A DNA stretch of 64,000 nucleotides from Oscillospiraceae bacterium (lineage in GTDB: Bacteria; Bacillota_A; Clostridia; Oscillospirales; Oscillospiraceae). Of this stretch, positions 34,098 to 43,269 are shown piece after piece. Position 1 is the stretch's first letter, and each line of letters begins with the position of its first letter. The notes beneath the pieces were generated by a model. That model worked only from the letters and a program-made list of their open reading frames with translations, was not told where the DNA came from and did no database searches. The stretch spans positions 41,059-105,058 of the forward strand of contig SVLP01000005.1 of assembly GCA_015067895.1 (NCBI GenBank). The letters run 5' to 3'. The position numbers and the translations under genes are program-made.

Positions 34098-35711
34098 TTA
34101 CTTGATGGCGCGCTTTGCGCCCAGGTAGCGGTCGGCGTACCAGTCGTCGCTGAGGTCGGTGACGATGACGCCCTTGCGGGAGTTGGCGGCGTGGACGAAC
34201 TCACCGTCGCCAATGTAGATGCCCACGTGGAAGATGCCGCTGGCCTTGCCGTTGTTGGAGAAGAAGAGCAGGTCGCCGGGCAGCAGATCCGCCTTCTTGA
34301 CGGAGCGGCCCAGGATCGACCACTGGTTCCGGGCACCGGGCTCCAGCTTGTAGCCGAAGTTCTTGTAGACGTAGTAGACCAGGCCGGAGCAGTCAAACTT
34401 CTTGGGGCCCTGGCCGCCGGAAACGTAGCGGCAGCCCACATAGTCCAGAGCAAAGTCCGCCACCTCGTCGCCCAGGTAGGGCTGGGGCTCCACAGGGTCG
34501 AGCTCCCAGTCGGCGTAGAAGTCAATGATCCGGCTGAAGATGGTCACGGCCTCCTGGCTGACGATCTGGCGGGTGGGGTTCAGGGCACCGGTGTCGTCGC
34601 CCTGGACGGCGCCGATGCAAACCATGACCTGGGCGGGATACTTGGCGTAGGCGGCGAACTGATCGCCGTCGGGATAGGTGCTCAGATCCACCCGGATGTC
34701 GTCGATGTACCAGTAATCGACAGCCCGAAGGAAGTTGGCGGAAATGGTGAAGAAGTCCTGGCGGGTGATGGGGGAGCCGGGATCGAAGATACCCGCGCCC
34801 CGGCCATTGATGATGCCGAGCGCATAGGCGTTCAGGACGTCCACATCGTCGGTGTCGGTGAAGAGCTTCTCGGGCTCGCCCAGATCCGCGTCGGTGGTGC
34901 CGGTCAGCAGCTTGTAGCTGCGCATGACCATCTTGCACAGATCCTGGCGGGTGATGGTGCCGGACATGGGAGCGGCCTTCACGGTCTCGGGGATCAGACC
35001 CAGCTGATCCATCCGCAGCACGGTGGGCTCAGCCCAGCCGGACAGCTCGACGAACTCGTCGGCAGGCTTATAGTCCATGGAGGCGTTGCGGGCCCGATAG
35101 AACATGGCCAGAGCCTCCTGGCAGGAAGTGACGCGCTGCCAGTCCAGGGTGGTGCCGGAGCCCTTGACGACCTCCAGGCCAACGGTGAGCGCGGTGGGCT
35201 CCTTGGCCCAAGCGGGAAGGGAAGCGGCATCGGAATAGGCTGCCAGATCGCCGTAGCTTTCCTCGGTGAGCTCCATGCCGCTGGCGGCCAGGTAGCGGCC
35301 GACAAAGGTGAAGAACTCCACACGGGTCAGGCTGTCATCGGGCCGGAACAGGCCGTTGCCGTCGCCCTGGACGATGCCGATCTCGCGGGCCTTGGCCACA
35401 TCGGTGTCGGTGGTATCCAGGAAGGGGTCGGCTTCGGTCAGGGTGACCTCGGAACCGGTGACCTGCTCATAGGTAGCCACGGCCAGGGAGCACATCTCCT
35501 GACGGGTGATGTCCGTGGTCATGTCTGCGCTGCGCAGCTGTTCCGGGATCAGACCCAGCTGATCCATGGCGGTGACCTCCAGCAGTGCCCAGTCGGCAAC
35601 GCCCTTGTAGTCGGTCTCCTGGCGGTACACGGCGTGTACGGCGGGGATGGTGCCCAGGGTGATGGCGGCGGCACTGGCCAGAGCCAGCAGTCGTTTGGCA
35701 AAGGGTTTCAT
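34098..35711 (-). CDS. SLH-domain NlpC/P60 cell-wall endopeptidase
   Basis: 537 aa from ATG 35711 (RBS GGAGGAT). Signal peptide (about 1-26, PAVHAVY). Residues about 35-400 contain S-layer-homology-like repeats in two blocks that both start with MDQLGLIPE and include ITRQE/ITRQD segments. The C-terminal NlpC/P60 domain has catalytic Cys in KKFDCSGLVYYVYKNFG, His in FHVGIYIGDGEFVHAANS. It probably cleaves peptidoglycan stem peptides at the surface. It lies 7 nt after xth, an unusual partner. Confidence 0.92.
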   Translation of the reverse strand: MKPFAKRLLALASAAAITLGTIPAVHAVYRQETDYKGVADWALLEVTAMDQLGLIPEQLRSADMTTDITRQEMCSLAVATYEQVTGSEVTLTEADPFLDTTDTDVAKAREIGIVQGDGNGLFRPDDSLTRVEFFTFVGRYLAASGMELTEESYGDLAAYSDAASLPAWAKEPTALTVGLEVVKGSGTTLDWQRVTSCQEALAMFYRARNASMDYKPADEFVELSGWAEPTVLRMDQLGLIPETVKAAPMSGTITRQDLCKMVMRSYKLLTGTTDADLGEPEKLFTDTDDVDVLNAYALGIINGRGAGIFDPGSPITRQDFFTISANFLRAVDYWYIDDIRVDLSTYPDGDQFAAYAKYPAQVMVCIGAVQGDDTGALNPTRQIVSQEAVTIFSRIIDFYADWELDPVEPQPYLGDEVADFALDYVGCRYVSGGQGPKKFDCSGLVYYVYKNFGYKLEPGARNQWSILGRSVKKADLLPGDLLFFSNNGKASGIFHVGIYIGDGEFVHAANSRKGVIVTDLSDDWYADRYLGAKRAIK

Positions 35712-35718
35712 AAACAAA

Positions 35719-36480
35719 TTAATCCTCCAATTCGATTTCCAGGCCCACGGGACAGTGGTCGGAGCCCAGAATCTCATGATAAATTGGCGTGCTCTTGATG
35801 CGTCCGCGGAGGCGGTCGGAGACCAGGAAATAGTCGATCCGCCATCCGGCATTGTTCTGCCGGGCCTTGTACATGTAGCTCCACCAGGTATAGCAGCCGG
35901 TGGCATCGGGGTGGAGGAAGCGGAAGGTGTCCGTGAATCCGGACTCCAGGAGCCTGGTGAAGCTCTCGCGCTCCTCGTCGGAGAAGCCTGCATTGCCCCG
36001 GTTGGATTTGGGATTCTTCAGGTCGATCTCCTGATGTGCTACATTCAGATCGCCACAGACGATCACGCTTTTCTTTCCGTCCAGCTCCATCAGGAACCGG
36101 CGGAACGCCTCATCCCAGCGCATGCGGTGCTCCAGTCGGGCCAGGCCCCGCTGTGCGTTGGGGGTGTAGCAGGTCACCAGGAAGAATCCGGGATACTCGG
36201 CGGTGATGACCCGTCCCTCGTTGTCCAGCTCAGGAACGCCGATGCCGTAACGGACGGAGATGGGCTGCTGTTTCGTGAACAGCGCAGTGCCGGAATAGCC
36301 CTTCTTCTCGGCGGAGCACCAATACTGCTCATAGCCGGGAAGCTCCAGATCGATCTGACCGGGCTGCAGCTTCGTCTCCTGAAGACAGAAGCAGTCCGCA
36401 TCCAGTTCGCGGAACACATCCGCAAAGCCCTTCTGGACACAGGCCCGCAGACCATTGACATTCCAGGAAATCAGTCTCAT
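35719..36480 (-). CDS. xth: Exodeoxyribonuclease III
   Basis: 253 aa. AP endonuclease/3'-5' exonuclease of base-excision repair. MRLISWNVNGLRA, CLQETKL (Glu), YTPNAQRGLARL, VCGDLNVAHQEIDLKNP and the end ILGSDHCPVGLEIE are the conserved EEP-fold motifs of the ExoA type. Normal length, own promoter. Confidence 0.96.
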   Translation of the reverse strand: MRLISWNVNGLRACVQKGFADVFRELDADCFCLQETKLQPGQIDLELPGYEQYWCSAEKKGYSGTALFTKQQPISVRYGIGVPELDNEGRVITAEYPGFFLVTCYTPNAQRGLARLEHRMRWDEAFRRFLMELDGKKSVIVCGDLNVAHQEIDLKNPKSNRGNAGFSDEERESFTRLLESGFTDTFRFLHPDATGCYTWWSYMYKARQNNAGWRIDYFLVSDRLRGRIKSTPIYHEILGSDHCPVGLEIELED

Positions 36481-36509
36481 ATGGATCCTCCTTGTGAATT
36501 GCTTCCCGC

Positions 36510-36538
36510 ATTATAACAAATGGTTACAGAAAAAGCAA
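36510..36538 (-). promoter_or_regulatory. Promoter of xth
   Basis: Minus strand TTGCTT, 17 nt, TATAAT. Confidence 0.7.
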
Positions 36539-36561
36539 GCCATTTTTAACAACTGATTACA
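36514..36561. promoter_or_regulatory. Direct-repeat operator candidate at the xth promoter
   Basis: TAACAAATGGTTACA (36514-36528) and TAACAACTGATTACA (36547-36561) agree at 13 of 15 bases and are 33 bp apart, about three helical turns. One copy overlaps the -10/spacer. A nearby 9-bp inverted repeat GGTTACAGA (36522) / TCTGTAACC (36563) shares the same words. Confidence 0.5.
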
Positions 36562-36587
36562 ATCTGTAACCAAAATCGGAAGAAATA

Positions 36588-36622
36588 ACGACTCCGGCCA
36601 TGGAAATCCATGCCGGAGTCGT
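36588..36622 (-). terminator. Terminator after the GerMN lipoprotein operon
   Basis: Minus strand ACGACTCCGGCATGG stem with mate, T-rich tail. Confidence 0.85.
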
Positions 36623-36629
36623 CATTGTG

Positions 36630-37949
36630 TTACAAAAACCAGTCATTTCGAGGGGCCAGAACGCCGAAGAGTGCGCCGTCAAAACCTGCGGGAACGGTAC
36701 CGTCGACGGTGATCCGAACGGCGGAGATGCCGTCCAGGGTGCACAGGGACGCAGCGATGACCCGTCCGGCCCAGAGAAGGTTTTCCGGCTTCTCCAGATA
36801 CTGCGCACTCAGATCCACATGGCACACCCGCTTTTGCAGCTTCAGGCTGTTGAGCTGTGTGCCCTCGGGGATGCAGGTGGAAAGGCCGTTGAGACCGCTG
36901 TCCGACAGCAGCACCCGCATCATCATCTCGGCCTGGGGGAGTGCACCGGTCTGGCGCAGTCGGGTGGGCAGGGGGATCAGTCCCGTCTGCTCGCCGTGGG
37001 CCAGGAAGATCGTGGCGTCCCACTCGCCCAGAGCCGTCCGGACGGGTCCCAGGAACCGTTCGTCGTGCCACAGCGGCCCGGAGACGGAGAGCGCACCGTA
37101 GCGCACCAGCAGGTCGCCCTCGATGGTGAATTCCACCTGCTCGATCTCGGGCAGGTTCGTCAGGGTGTTGACCACGCCCATCAGACTCAGAAGCTGGCCC
37201 GTGTGGGAATAGAAGCGGTGTGTCTCGAATTCTTCACTCAGATCCACGGTGCACAGACCGTCCTCCATCGTCACGGAGAGGATGCGGCAGCCCTCGGGGA
37301 GGACAGAGCGCAGGCCCGTTCCGGAGGGGGCTGCGGTCATCAGCTCCAGCAGCTGGCCGGGCAGCTCCTCCCGGGCAGAGAGCCCAACGGAGACACTGTG
37401 CCCCACCAGATACCGCTGATCCGTACCGGTATAATAGATCGTGTAATCACCATGGAGCCGATCCTGGCTGTCATCCCGGAGCTGCAGGTCGGCAAGGGTC
37501 ACCACCATGGCGGTCTCGCCGTTCAGCAGTGCGCCGTCGGCGGTGAGGATCAGGGTCTCGGCTCCGGTCAGCTCCAGGAAGGTGCGGGCCAGGCAGCCCG
37601 CTGCCACCGTCAGCTCGATACCGGTCAGCTCAGCGAATTCCGCACCAAAGGACAGCTGCAGCGCAGATCCGTCCAGGGTGTAGGTGGGAGCGGGGCAGCC
37701 CTTGGGCAGGGGATTGTCGAATTCCCGGTTCTCGGGGCCGGCACAGTAGAGCTCCAGGATGGCGTTCAGATCCTTCTCGATGCCCGCCAGCTCCCGCTGC
37801 TCCGGGGCAATGACGCCGTTGATCCCCGTGTAGGCTGTCTCGGCCCGGAAATAGTAGAAATTGCCGGGGCAGAGGAGCTCCTGGGTTTGGCAGCCGAGTA
37901 AGGCTGCGGTCATGACAAGGACGAGAAGCAGCGCGGTGAACCGTTTCAT
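36630..37949 (-). CDS. Lipoprotein with two GerMN domains
   Basis: 439 aa with a type II signal peptide (MKRFTALLLVLVMTAALLGC, lipobox LLGC, Cys20). Two GerMN-like domains are visible (about 45-150 and 185-290: LPEGCRILSVTMEDGLCTVDLSEEF), with a further related segment near the C-terminus (CIPEGTQLNSLKLQKRVCHVDLS). GerM-type domains occur in sporulation and germination proteins and in LpqB. It is the last gene behind a response regulator and histidine kinase, overlapping the kinase by 4 nt, so it may modulate the sensor at the membrane (inference). Confidence 0.88.
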   Translation of the reverse strand: MKRFTALLLVLVMTAALLGCQTQELLCPGNFYYFRAETAYTGINGVIAPEQRELAGIEKDLNAILELYCAGPENREFDNPLPKGCPAPTYTLDGSALQLSFGAEFAELTGIELTVAAGCLARTFLELTGAETLILTADGALLNGETAMVVTLADLQLRDDSQDRLHGDYTIYYTGTDQRYLVGHSVSVGLSAREELPGQLLELMTAAPSGTGLRSVLPEGCRILSVTMEDGLCTVDLSEEFETHRFYSHTGQLLSLMGVVNTLTNLPEIEQVEFTIEGDLLVRYGALSVSGPLWHDERFLGPVRTALGEWDATIFLAHGEQTGLIPLPTRLRQTGALPQAEMMMRVLLSDSGLNGLSTCIPEGTQLNSLKLQKRVCHVDLSAQYLEKPENLLWAGRVIAASLCTLDGISAVRITVDGTVPAGFDGALFGVLAPRNDWFL

Positions 37950-39388
37950 CCTTCCACCTCCACATCGAAAACCGGGAAAACCAGAGTAAAGGTCGTGCCC
38001 GTGGGGGGCTGGTCGGAGCTCTGGACGGTGATGAGACCGCGGTTGCGCTCCACCATGTCCCGGACGATGGCCAGGCCCAGACCGCTGCCGCCGGTCTGAC
38101 GGGAGCGGGCCTTGTCCACCCGGTAGAACCGGTCGAAGATCTTGCCCAGAGACTCGGCGGGGATGCCCATGCCGGTGTCGGTGATGGTCAAAATCGCGTT
38201 GTCCTCATGCCGGGTCAGCCGGACGGTGAGCTTGCCGTCGGGCACATTGTATTTGATGCCGTTCTCCACCAGATTGAAGATGATCTGGTACAGATCGTCC
38301 TCCAATATCAATATAGAAGAATCGGTGACGATCTCGGTGGTCAGCTCCACGCAGGCCATGTCCGCGATGGTGGAGAGCATCCGCTCCACACGCTCGATGG
38401 TGGGCCCCATGTAGGTGATCTCGCAGTCGCTGCCCTCGTCCGGATGGAACCGGGTCAGGGACAGGAGCTTCTCGCTCATGCGGGTCAGCCGGTCGGCCTC
38501 ATCGCCGATGTCCGCCACGAATTCCCGGACGGTATCCACATCCATGTCGTTCTGCAAAATGGAGTCGGACAGGAGCTTGATGGAGGCCAGGGGGGTCTTG
38601 AGCTCATGGGATGCATCGGAGACGAACTGCCGCTGCATGTCCTCGGACTGCTGGAGCTTCTGGGTCAGGGCGTTGAACTCCCGGCCCAGCACCGTCAGCT
38701 CATCGTGACCGCCCATCCGGACTTTGTGGGCATAGTTGCCCTCCCGGATGATGCGCATGGATTCCATGATCCGCCGCAGCCGCCGGGTGAAGGCTCTGAC
38801 ACTGAAGAGGGTGAAGATCACCACCACCACGATCAGAAGCACGGTCACCGTCAGGATGTTGTATTGCAGTGTGCGGATCAGCTGTCCCTGCTCCGCGTCA
38901 TGTTCAAGAATGTAGGCACAGCCGGTCAGGGTGTTGTAGCTGAGGATGGGGGCGGCGGCCCGGGAGACCATGACACCGTCGTGGTAGTCGATGGCGATCA
39001 CGTCGTTGCCCTGCAGGGCCTGTACCACCTCCGGGAACAGGCAAAGCTCCGCCCGGGAGGCATCTGACAGGGAATCGTAGACCATCCGTCCCGAGGCATC
39101 GGTGACGATGAGCCGGGCCACGCTCAGCTTGCCCAGGGGCTCGATGGCTGCCTTGGCGGTGCCCTCGTTCAGCACCTCCTGCTCGCCCACAGCGGCGGCC
39201 ACCAGCAGGATCTTGTCCATCATGGCGGTGTGCTTGCTGCGGTAGAAGACCTGCTGGCTGGTCTCGGTGGTGTAGATGTTCAGAAACAGCAGCACACAGA
39301 AGGTCAATATAATGTAGATCGACGCATAGCGCATCTGGTTGCTGCCGTAGCGCAGCTTGCGCTTTTCACTTCTTGAAATAATAGCCAA
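37946..39388 (-). CDS. Sensor histidine kinase
   Basis: 480 aa. TM1 about 22-40, an external sensor domain (about 41-175), TM2 about 178-200, HAMP (about 200-255), HisKA with phospho-acceptor in SDASHELKTPLASIKLLSD, and HATPase with NLVENGIKYN (N box), DTGMGIP, FDRFYRVDKARS and GGSGLGLAIV. It overlaps the response regulator gene by 23 nt. The WalK/PhoR-like architecture suggests an envelope signal; the ligand is unknown. Confidence 0.95.
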   Translation of the reverse strand: MAIISRSEKRKLRYGSNQMRYASIYIILTFCVLLFLNIYTTETSQQVFYRSKHTAMMDKILLVAAAVGEQEVLNEGTAKAAIEPLGKLSVARLIVTDASGRMVYDSLSDASRAELCLFPEVVQALQGNDVIAIDYHDGVMVSRAAAPILSYNTLTGCAYILEHDAEQGQLIRTLQYNILTVTVLLIVVVVIFTLFSVRAFTRRLRRIMESMRIIREGNYAHKVRMGGHDELTVLGREFNALTQKLQQSEDMQRQFVSDASHELKTPLASIKLLSDSILQNDMDVDTVREFVADIGDEADRLTRMSEKLLSLTRFHPDEGSDCEITYMGPTIERVERMLSTIADMACVELTTEIVTDSSILILEDDLYQIIFNLVENGIKYNVPDGKLTVRLTRHEDNAILTITDTGMGIPAESLGKIFDRFYRVDKARSRQTGGSGLGLAIVRDMVERNRGLITVQSSDQPPTGTTFTLVFPVFDVEVEG

Positions 39389-40052
39389 CGCCCCACTTCG
39401 TCATAATGTGTTTCGGCTGGGCCGGATTCTCCTCCAGCTTTTCCCGCAGCCGCCGGATGTGAACATCCACCGTCCGGATGTCGGAGCGGTACTCGTAGGC
39501 CCAGATGGTGTCCAGCAGGTTTTCCCGGGAAAAGACCCGGTTGGGGTTGCGCATCAGATGCTCGATGACGTCGAATTCCTTGGCGGTCAGATCGGCAAGC
39601 TCGCTGCCCTTATAGGCGTTGCGGGCGTCCAGATCCAGCCGGATATTGCCGCCCACCAGCTCGTTCTTCGGCGCTTCCTTGGGCGCAGAGGTGCCGCTGC
39701 GGCGCAGCAGGGCCCGGATCCGGGCCTTGAGCTCCAGGATGTTGAAGGGCTTGGTCAGATAGTCATCGGCACCCTGATCGAAGCCCAGGAGCTTGTCCAT
39801 GTCCGCCGCCTTGGCGGTCAGCAGGATGATGGGCACATCGGAGAACTCCCGGATCTTGGAGCAGGCCGTCAGACCATCCATCCGGGGCATCATCACATCC
39901 AGCACGATCAGGTCGGGGCTTTGGCTCCGGGCCAGCTCCACGGCCTCCACACCGTCGCAGCCGGTGAGGACGTCGTAGCCGTCGTTTTGCAGGTTGAAGC
40001 GGATGCCCTTGATGAGCAGCGCCTCGTCATCCACAACAAGGATCTTTTTCAT
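39366..40052 (-). CDS. OmpR/PhoB-family response regulator
   Basis: 228 aa. Receiver with phosphorylation site Asp52 (LIVLDVMMPRMDGL) and Lys in the LTAKA segment, then a winged-helix DNA-binding domain (LTAKEFDVIEHLMRNPNRVF, then RTVDVHIRRLREKL). Cognate to the overlapping histidine kinase. The gene follows a comEA-like gene after 11 nt. Confidence 0.95.
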   Translation of the reverse strand: MKKILVVDDEALLIKGIRFNLQNDGYDVLTGCDGVEAVELARSQSPDLIVLDVMMPRMDGLTACSKIREFSDVPIILLTAKAADMDKLLGFDQGADDYLTKPFNILELKARIRALLRRSGTSAPKEAPKNELVGGNIRLDLDARNAYKGSELADLTAKEFDVIEHLMRNPNRVFSRENLLDTIWAYEYRSDIRTVDVHIRRLREKLEENPAQPKHIMTKWGVGYYFKK

Positions 40053-40063
40053 ATGTTTACCTC

Positions 40064-40540
40064 CTATACGGTCGCGTATGGTCTTAAGTTTTCCAGCCGC
40101 TTGTCGCCGATGCCGCTGACCTTTTTCAGATCCTCCAGGCTTTTGAAGGGGCCGTTGGCATTGCGGTAGTCGATGATCCGCTGGGCCAGCACATCACCGA
40201 TCCCCGGCAGAGCCTCCAGCTCCCGCTTGGACGCGGTGTTCACATTGACGGGGAAGCGCACCTCCTGCTCTTTGGGCTTGGTGGCCTTGGGCTCGGTGGG
40301 CTTTGGCGTGTCAGTTTTTTGGGGTGCTGTGGTCTCGACAGTCGGCTCGGTGGTCTCGGGCGGGAGAGTGACCAGCACCTCCTGCACCACGATCACCGTC
40401 TCACCGGGAACGGTCTCATAAACCGTCTTCGTGGTCTGGATGGCACTGACCCGGGTATTCCGTCCCAGAAAGAAGCCGCCGGTGAAGCCGGAAAAGAGGA
40501 GGGCCAGGGCGATGAGCGCCGCGATGGCCTTATTTTTCAT
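40064..40540 (-). CDS. ComEA-like helix-hairpin-helix protein
   Basis: 158 aa. An N-terminal TM/signal anchor (about 5-26), a Pro/Thr/Glu linker (about 60-93), and a C-terminal double HhH domain: [20 protein letters not shown], then [18 protein letters not shown]. This is the ComEA architecture for binding dsDNA outside the membrane during uptake. No comEC is adjacent, so a competence role is possible but unproven; first gene of the two-component operon. Confidence 0.88.
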   Translation of the reverse strand: MKNKAIAALIALALLFSGFTGGFFLGRNTRVSAIQTTKTVYETVPGETVIVVQEVLVTLPPETTEPTVETTAPQKTDTPKPTEPKATKPKEQEVRFPVNVNTASKRELEALPGIGDVLAQRIIDYRNANGPFKSLEDLKKVSGIGDKRLENLRPYATV

Positions 40541-40559
40541 GGCGCCACTCCTCCTTTCA

Positions 40560-40588
40560 TTGACGCGGGCCGGAAAAAATGCTATAAT
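40560..40588 (+). promoter_or_regulatory. Promoter of the carboxypeptidase operon
   Basis: TTGACG (40560-40565), 17 nt, extended -10 TGCTATAAT (40583-40588). A GGGGAAGGTC/GACTTTCCCC hairpin follows in the transcript at about 40604-40625. Confidence 0.65.
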
Positions 40589-40636
40589 AAAAAGGTATGG
40601 TGATGGGGAAGGTCAGACTTTCCCCATGTTACGACC

Positions 40637-40665
40637 ATTATACACAATTTTTGACAGCCGGACAA
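40637..40665 (-). promoter_or_regulatory. Promoter of the comEA-like/two-component operon
   Basis: Minus strand TTGTCC, 17 nt, TATAAT. The -35 lies in the palindrome GCCGGACAAGTCCGGC (40657-40672), a possible operator; the two operons diverge here with overlapping leaders. Confidence 0.65.
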
Positions 40666-40687
40666 GTCCGGCAATGGGATATTGGTG

Positions 40688-42214
40688 ATGAATATGAAAA
40701 AATTTCGACTGTTGAGCCTGCTTGTGGCCCTGCTGCTGACGCTGAACTGTACGGCTGCCATGGTGCGGGCAACGGAGGGCGAGCCCATCGTGCTTCCCCC
40801 GGAGACCACCGCTCCTGTGGAGACGACCCTTCCCCCGGAGACGGAGCCCACCATGCCGCCCGACTTCCTGGGTGACGCCAGTGTGGAGTATGGCTCCCGC
40901 ACCCTGGATGCGAAGAAGCCCCTGTCCGATGACGGGGACTACACCGCCAAGGCCAAGGCTGCGCTCCTGTACGACCTGAATTCCGACACCCTGGTCTTTG
41001 CCCAGAACATCGACGAGCGTCTCTACCCCGCCAGCCTGACCAAGGTCATGACCTGCCTGCTGACCATCGAGATGCAGTCTGATCTGGAGGCCATGGTCAC
41101 CGTCACCAAGGAGGGCCTGAAGGACATGGAGCCCGGCGGCTCCAACGTGGCTCTGAAGGTGGACGAGCAGATGAGCGTGAAGGATCTGCTGTACTGTCTG
41201 ATGGTCAAGTCCGGCAATGATGCTGCATCGGTTCTGGCTGTCCATAACAGCGGCTCCATCGAGGCTTTCGTGGAGGTCATGAACCGCCGGGCCGCCGAGC
41301 TGGGCTGCACCGGCACCCATTTCGAAAACGCCCACGGCCTGCACCGGGATGAGCACTACACCACTGCCCGGGACATGGCAAAGATCCTCCGGGAGGCCAT
41401 GCAGTATCCGATCTTCGAGGAGATCTTCACCTGCAAGGAGTATGTCGTCCCTGCGACCAACCTCTCCGAGGCACGGGAGCTGAAGACCACCAACTTCATG
41501 ATCCGAAACAACGGTTACCCCGTGGTCATCGACTCCCGTGTTCTGGGCGGCAAGACCGGCAACACCTCCAAGGCGGGCCGGTGTCTGGTGACCCTGTCTG
41601 AGAAGGACGGTATGCGGCTCATCAGCGTCATCCTGGGCGCCAAGGCCACCTACGGTGCCGACGGCTATTCCTTCCAGCGGTACGGTAACTTCGAGGAGAC
41701 CTCCAACATGCTGGACTTCGCCTACAAGAGCTACACCACCATGCAGGTGCTGACGCCCAGCCAGGTGGCGGGCCAGTTCGCCGTCTCCGGCGGTGCCCAC
41801 AATGCCTTCGGCGCCATCTCTGAGGGCATGGCCGCAGCTGTCCCTGCGGGCAGTGACATCAGTGCCATCCGCTATGAGTATACCCTGACGGACAGCCTGA
41901 CTGCCCCCGTGGAGAAGGATCAGACCATCGGCGTTGTCCGGGTCTGGTACGGCAATACGTGTCTGGCCCAGCAGGATCTCCGTTCTGCTTCTGCCGTGGA
42001 AGTGGAGAAGAAGCCCGCTGCCCAGCAAAAGGAACCCGCCGACGATTCCGAGGGCCTGTGGAACAAGATCCTGACGGTGGTTCTGGCCGTCGTCGCGGTG
42101 CTGTTCGTGCTGGTGATGATCCTCCGGGCCCGCGCAGCCGCCAAGCGCCGCCGCAGAAGAAGAAAGAATGCCGCCGCAAAGCGGCCCGCGTCCCGCACGA
42201 GAAGGAGCCGCTGA
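40688..42214 (+). CDS. D-alanyl-D-alanine carboxypeptidase (PBP5 family)
   Basis: About 508 aa from ATG 40688 (ATG 40694 also possible). Signal peptide, Pro/Thr linker, then peptidase S11: YPASLTKVMT (SxxK), VKSGNDAAS (SxN) and LGGKTGNTSKAG (KTG). The substrate is the terminal D-Ala of peptidoglycan stem peptides. A C-terminal domain and a final TM helix with a very basic tail (RAAAKRRRRRRKN) anchor it to the membrane. Followed at once by a UDG gene. Confidence 0.93.
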   Translation: MNMKKFRLLSLLVALLLTLNCTAAMVRATEGEPIVLPPETTAPVETTLPPETEPTMPPDFLGDASVEYGSRTLDAKKPLSDDGDYTAKAKAALLYDLNSDTLVFAQNIDERLYPASLTKVMTCLLTIEMQSDLEAMVTVTKEGLKDMEPGGSNVALKVDEQMSVKDLLYCLMVKSGNDAASVLAVHNSGSIEAFVEVMNRRAAELGCTGTHFENAHGLHRDEHYTTARDMAKILREAMQYPIFEEIFTCKEYVVPATNLSEARELKTTNFMIRNNGYPVVIDSRVLGGKTGNTSKAGRCLVTLSEKDGMRLISVILGAKATYGADGYSFQRYGNFEETSNMLDFAYKSYTTMQVLTPSQVAGQFAVSGGAHNAFGAISEGMAAAVPAGSDISAIRYEYTLTDSLTAPVEKDQTIGVVRVWYGNTCLAQQDLRSASAVEVEKKPAAQQKEPADDSEGLWNKILTVVLAVVAVLFVLVMILRARAAAKRRRRRRKNAAAKRPASRTRRSR

Positions 42215-42215
42215 T

Positions 42216-42779
42216 ATGCTGGATTGGGAAAGCTTAGAGAAGACCTGCCACAGCTGCACCGGCTGCGGCCTGTGCGAGACGAGACACAACGTGGTCTTCG
42301 GCGTTGGCAAACGGGACACGGACGTGCTCTTCGTGGGCGAGGGCCCCGGCGAGCAGGAGGATCTCCAGGGCGAGCCCTTTGTGGGGCCTGCCGGTAAGCT
42401 GCTGGACGACATGCTCTCCATCCTCGACCTCGACCGCACCAGCTGCTACATCGCAAATATCGTCAAGTGCCGCCCGCCGAGAAACCGGGATCCCCTGGAG
42501 ACGGAGCAGGAGGCCTGCATCGGATACCTGCGCAATCAGGTGGCGCTCATCAAGCCGAAGATCATCGTCTGCCTGGGGCGTATCGCTGCGAAAAAGCTCA
42601 TCGACCCGGACTTCCGCATCACCCGCCAGCACGGCCAGTGGTTCAGGCGGGGGGACTTCTGGATGATGGCCACCTTCCATCCCAGCGCGCTCCTGCGGGA
42701 TGTGAGCAAACGGCCGGAGGCCTTTGATGACCTCATGAGCCTGCGGCAGAAAATCAGAGAATTGGATGTGAAGCTGTGA
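42216..42779 (+). CDS. Uracil-DNA glycosylase, family 4 (Fe-S)
   Basis: 187 aa from ATG 42216 (RBS GAAGGAG). Family 4 marks: N-terminal cysteines in CHSCTGCGLC and later Cys in VKCRPPRN and EQEACIGYL for the 4Fe-4S cluster, GEGPGEQEDLQGEPFVGPAG (motif 1) and ATFHPSALLR (motif 3). Excises uracil from DNA. Its stop overlaps the cupin start (GTGA). Confidence 0.95.
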   Translation: MLDWESLEKTCHSCTGCGLCETRHNVVFGVGKRDTDVLFVGEGPGEQEDLQGEPFVGPAGKLLDDMLSILDLDRTSCYIANIVKCRPPRNRDPLETEQEACIGYLRNQVALIKPKIIVCLGRIAAKKLIDPDFRITRQHGQWFRRGDFWMMATFHPSALLRDVSKRPEAFDDLMSLRQKIRELDVKL

Positions 42780-43234
42780 AGCATCAGAACATCAGCGACC
42801 TGCCCGTTAAGCATAAGCAGGGCAAGGACGGCTACGAATATTACCGTAAGGATTTCGTCCCCATGGGCCACGCCGCCAACACACTGGTGCGCGTCTACGA
42901 GCTGCCGCCCAAGAAGTCTGCCTATCCCTACCACTACCACCTGAAGAATGAGGAGACCTTCTTTATCCTCAGCGGCGAGGGTGTGCTCAAAACCCCCGAC
43001 GGCGAGCAAATCGTCACCGCCGGAGACCTCCTCTTCTTCCCGGCCAACGAAACCGGTGCCCACAAGCTGACCAACACCTCGGAAACGGAAAAGCTGGTCT
43101 ACCTGGACTTTGATGTCCTCCACGATTTGGATGTGGCAGTGTACCCCGATTCCGGCAAGCTGGGAGTCTGGGGGAAGAACGTCAACCGGGTCTACCGCCT
43201 GGGCGATGATGTGGACTATTATGAGGGAGAATAA
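42776..43234 (+). CDS. Cupin domain protein
   Basis: 152 aa from GTG 42776. Conserved cupin motif 1 YPYHYHLKNEETFFILSGEG (His, His, Glu metal ligands) and motif 2 AGDLLFFPANETGAHKLTN. Small single-domain cupins bind metals and may be isomerases or regulators; the function here is open. Confidence 0.88.
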   Translation: MKHQNISDLPVKHKQGKDGYEYYRKDFVPMGHAANTLVRVYELPPKKSAYPYHYHLKNEETFFILSGEGVLKTPDGEQIVTAGDLLFFPANETGAHKLTNTSETEKLVYLDFDVLHDLDVAVYPDSGKLGVWGKNVNRVYRLGDDVDYYEGE

Positions 43235-43237
43235 AAC

Positions 43238-43265
43238 ACAGGCCCCGCCAACCGGCGGGGCCTGT
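43238..43265. terminator. Terminator between cupin gene and small-gene operon
   Basis: ACAGGCCCCGCC-AACC-GGCGGGGCCTGT; the T tail is better on the minus strand (TGTTTTATT). Confidence 0.8.
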
Positions 43266-43269
43266 TCCA

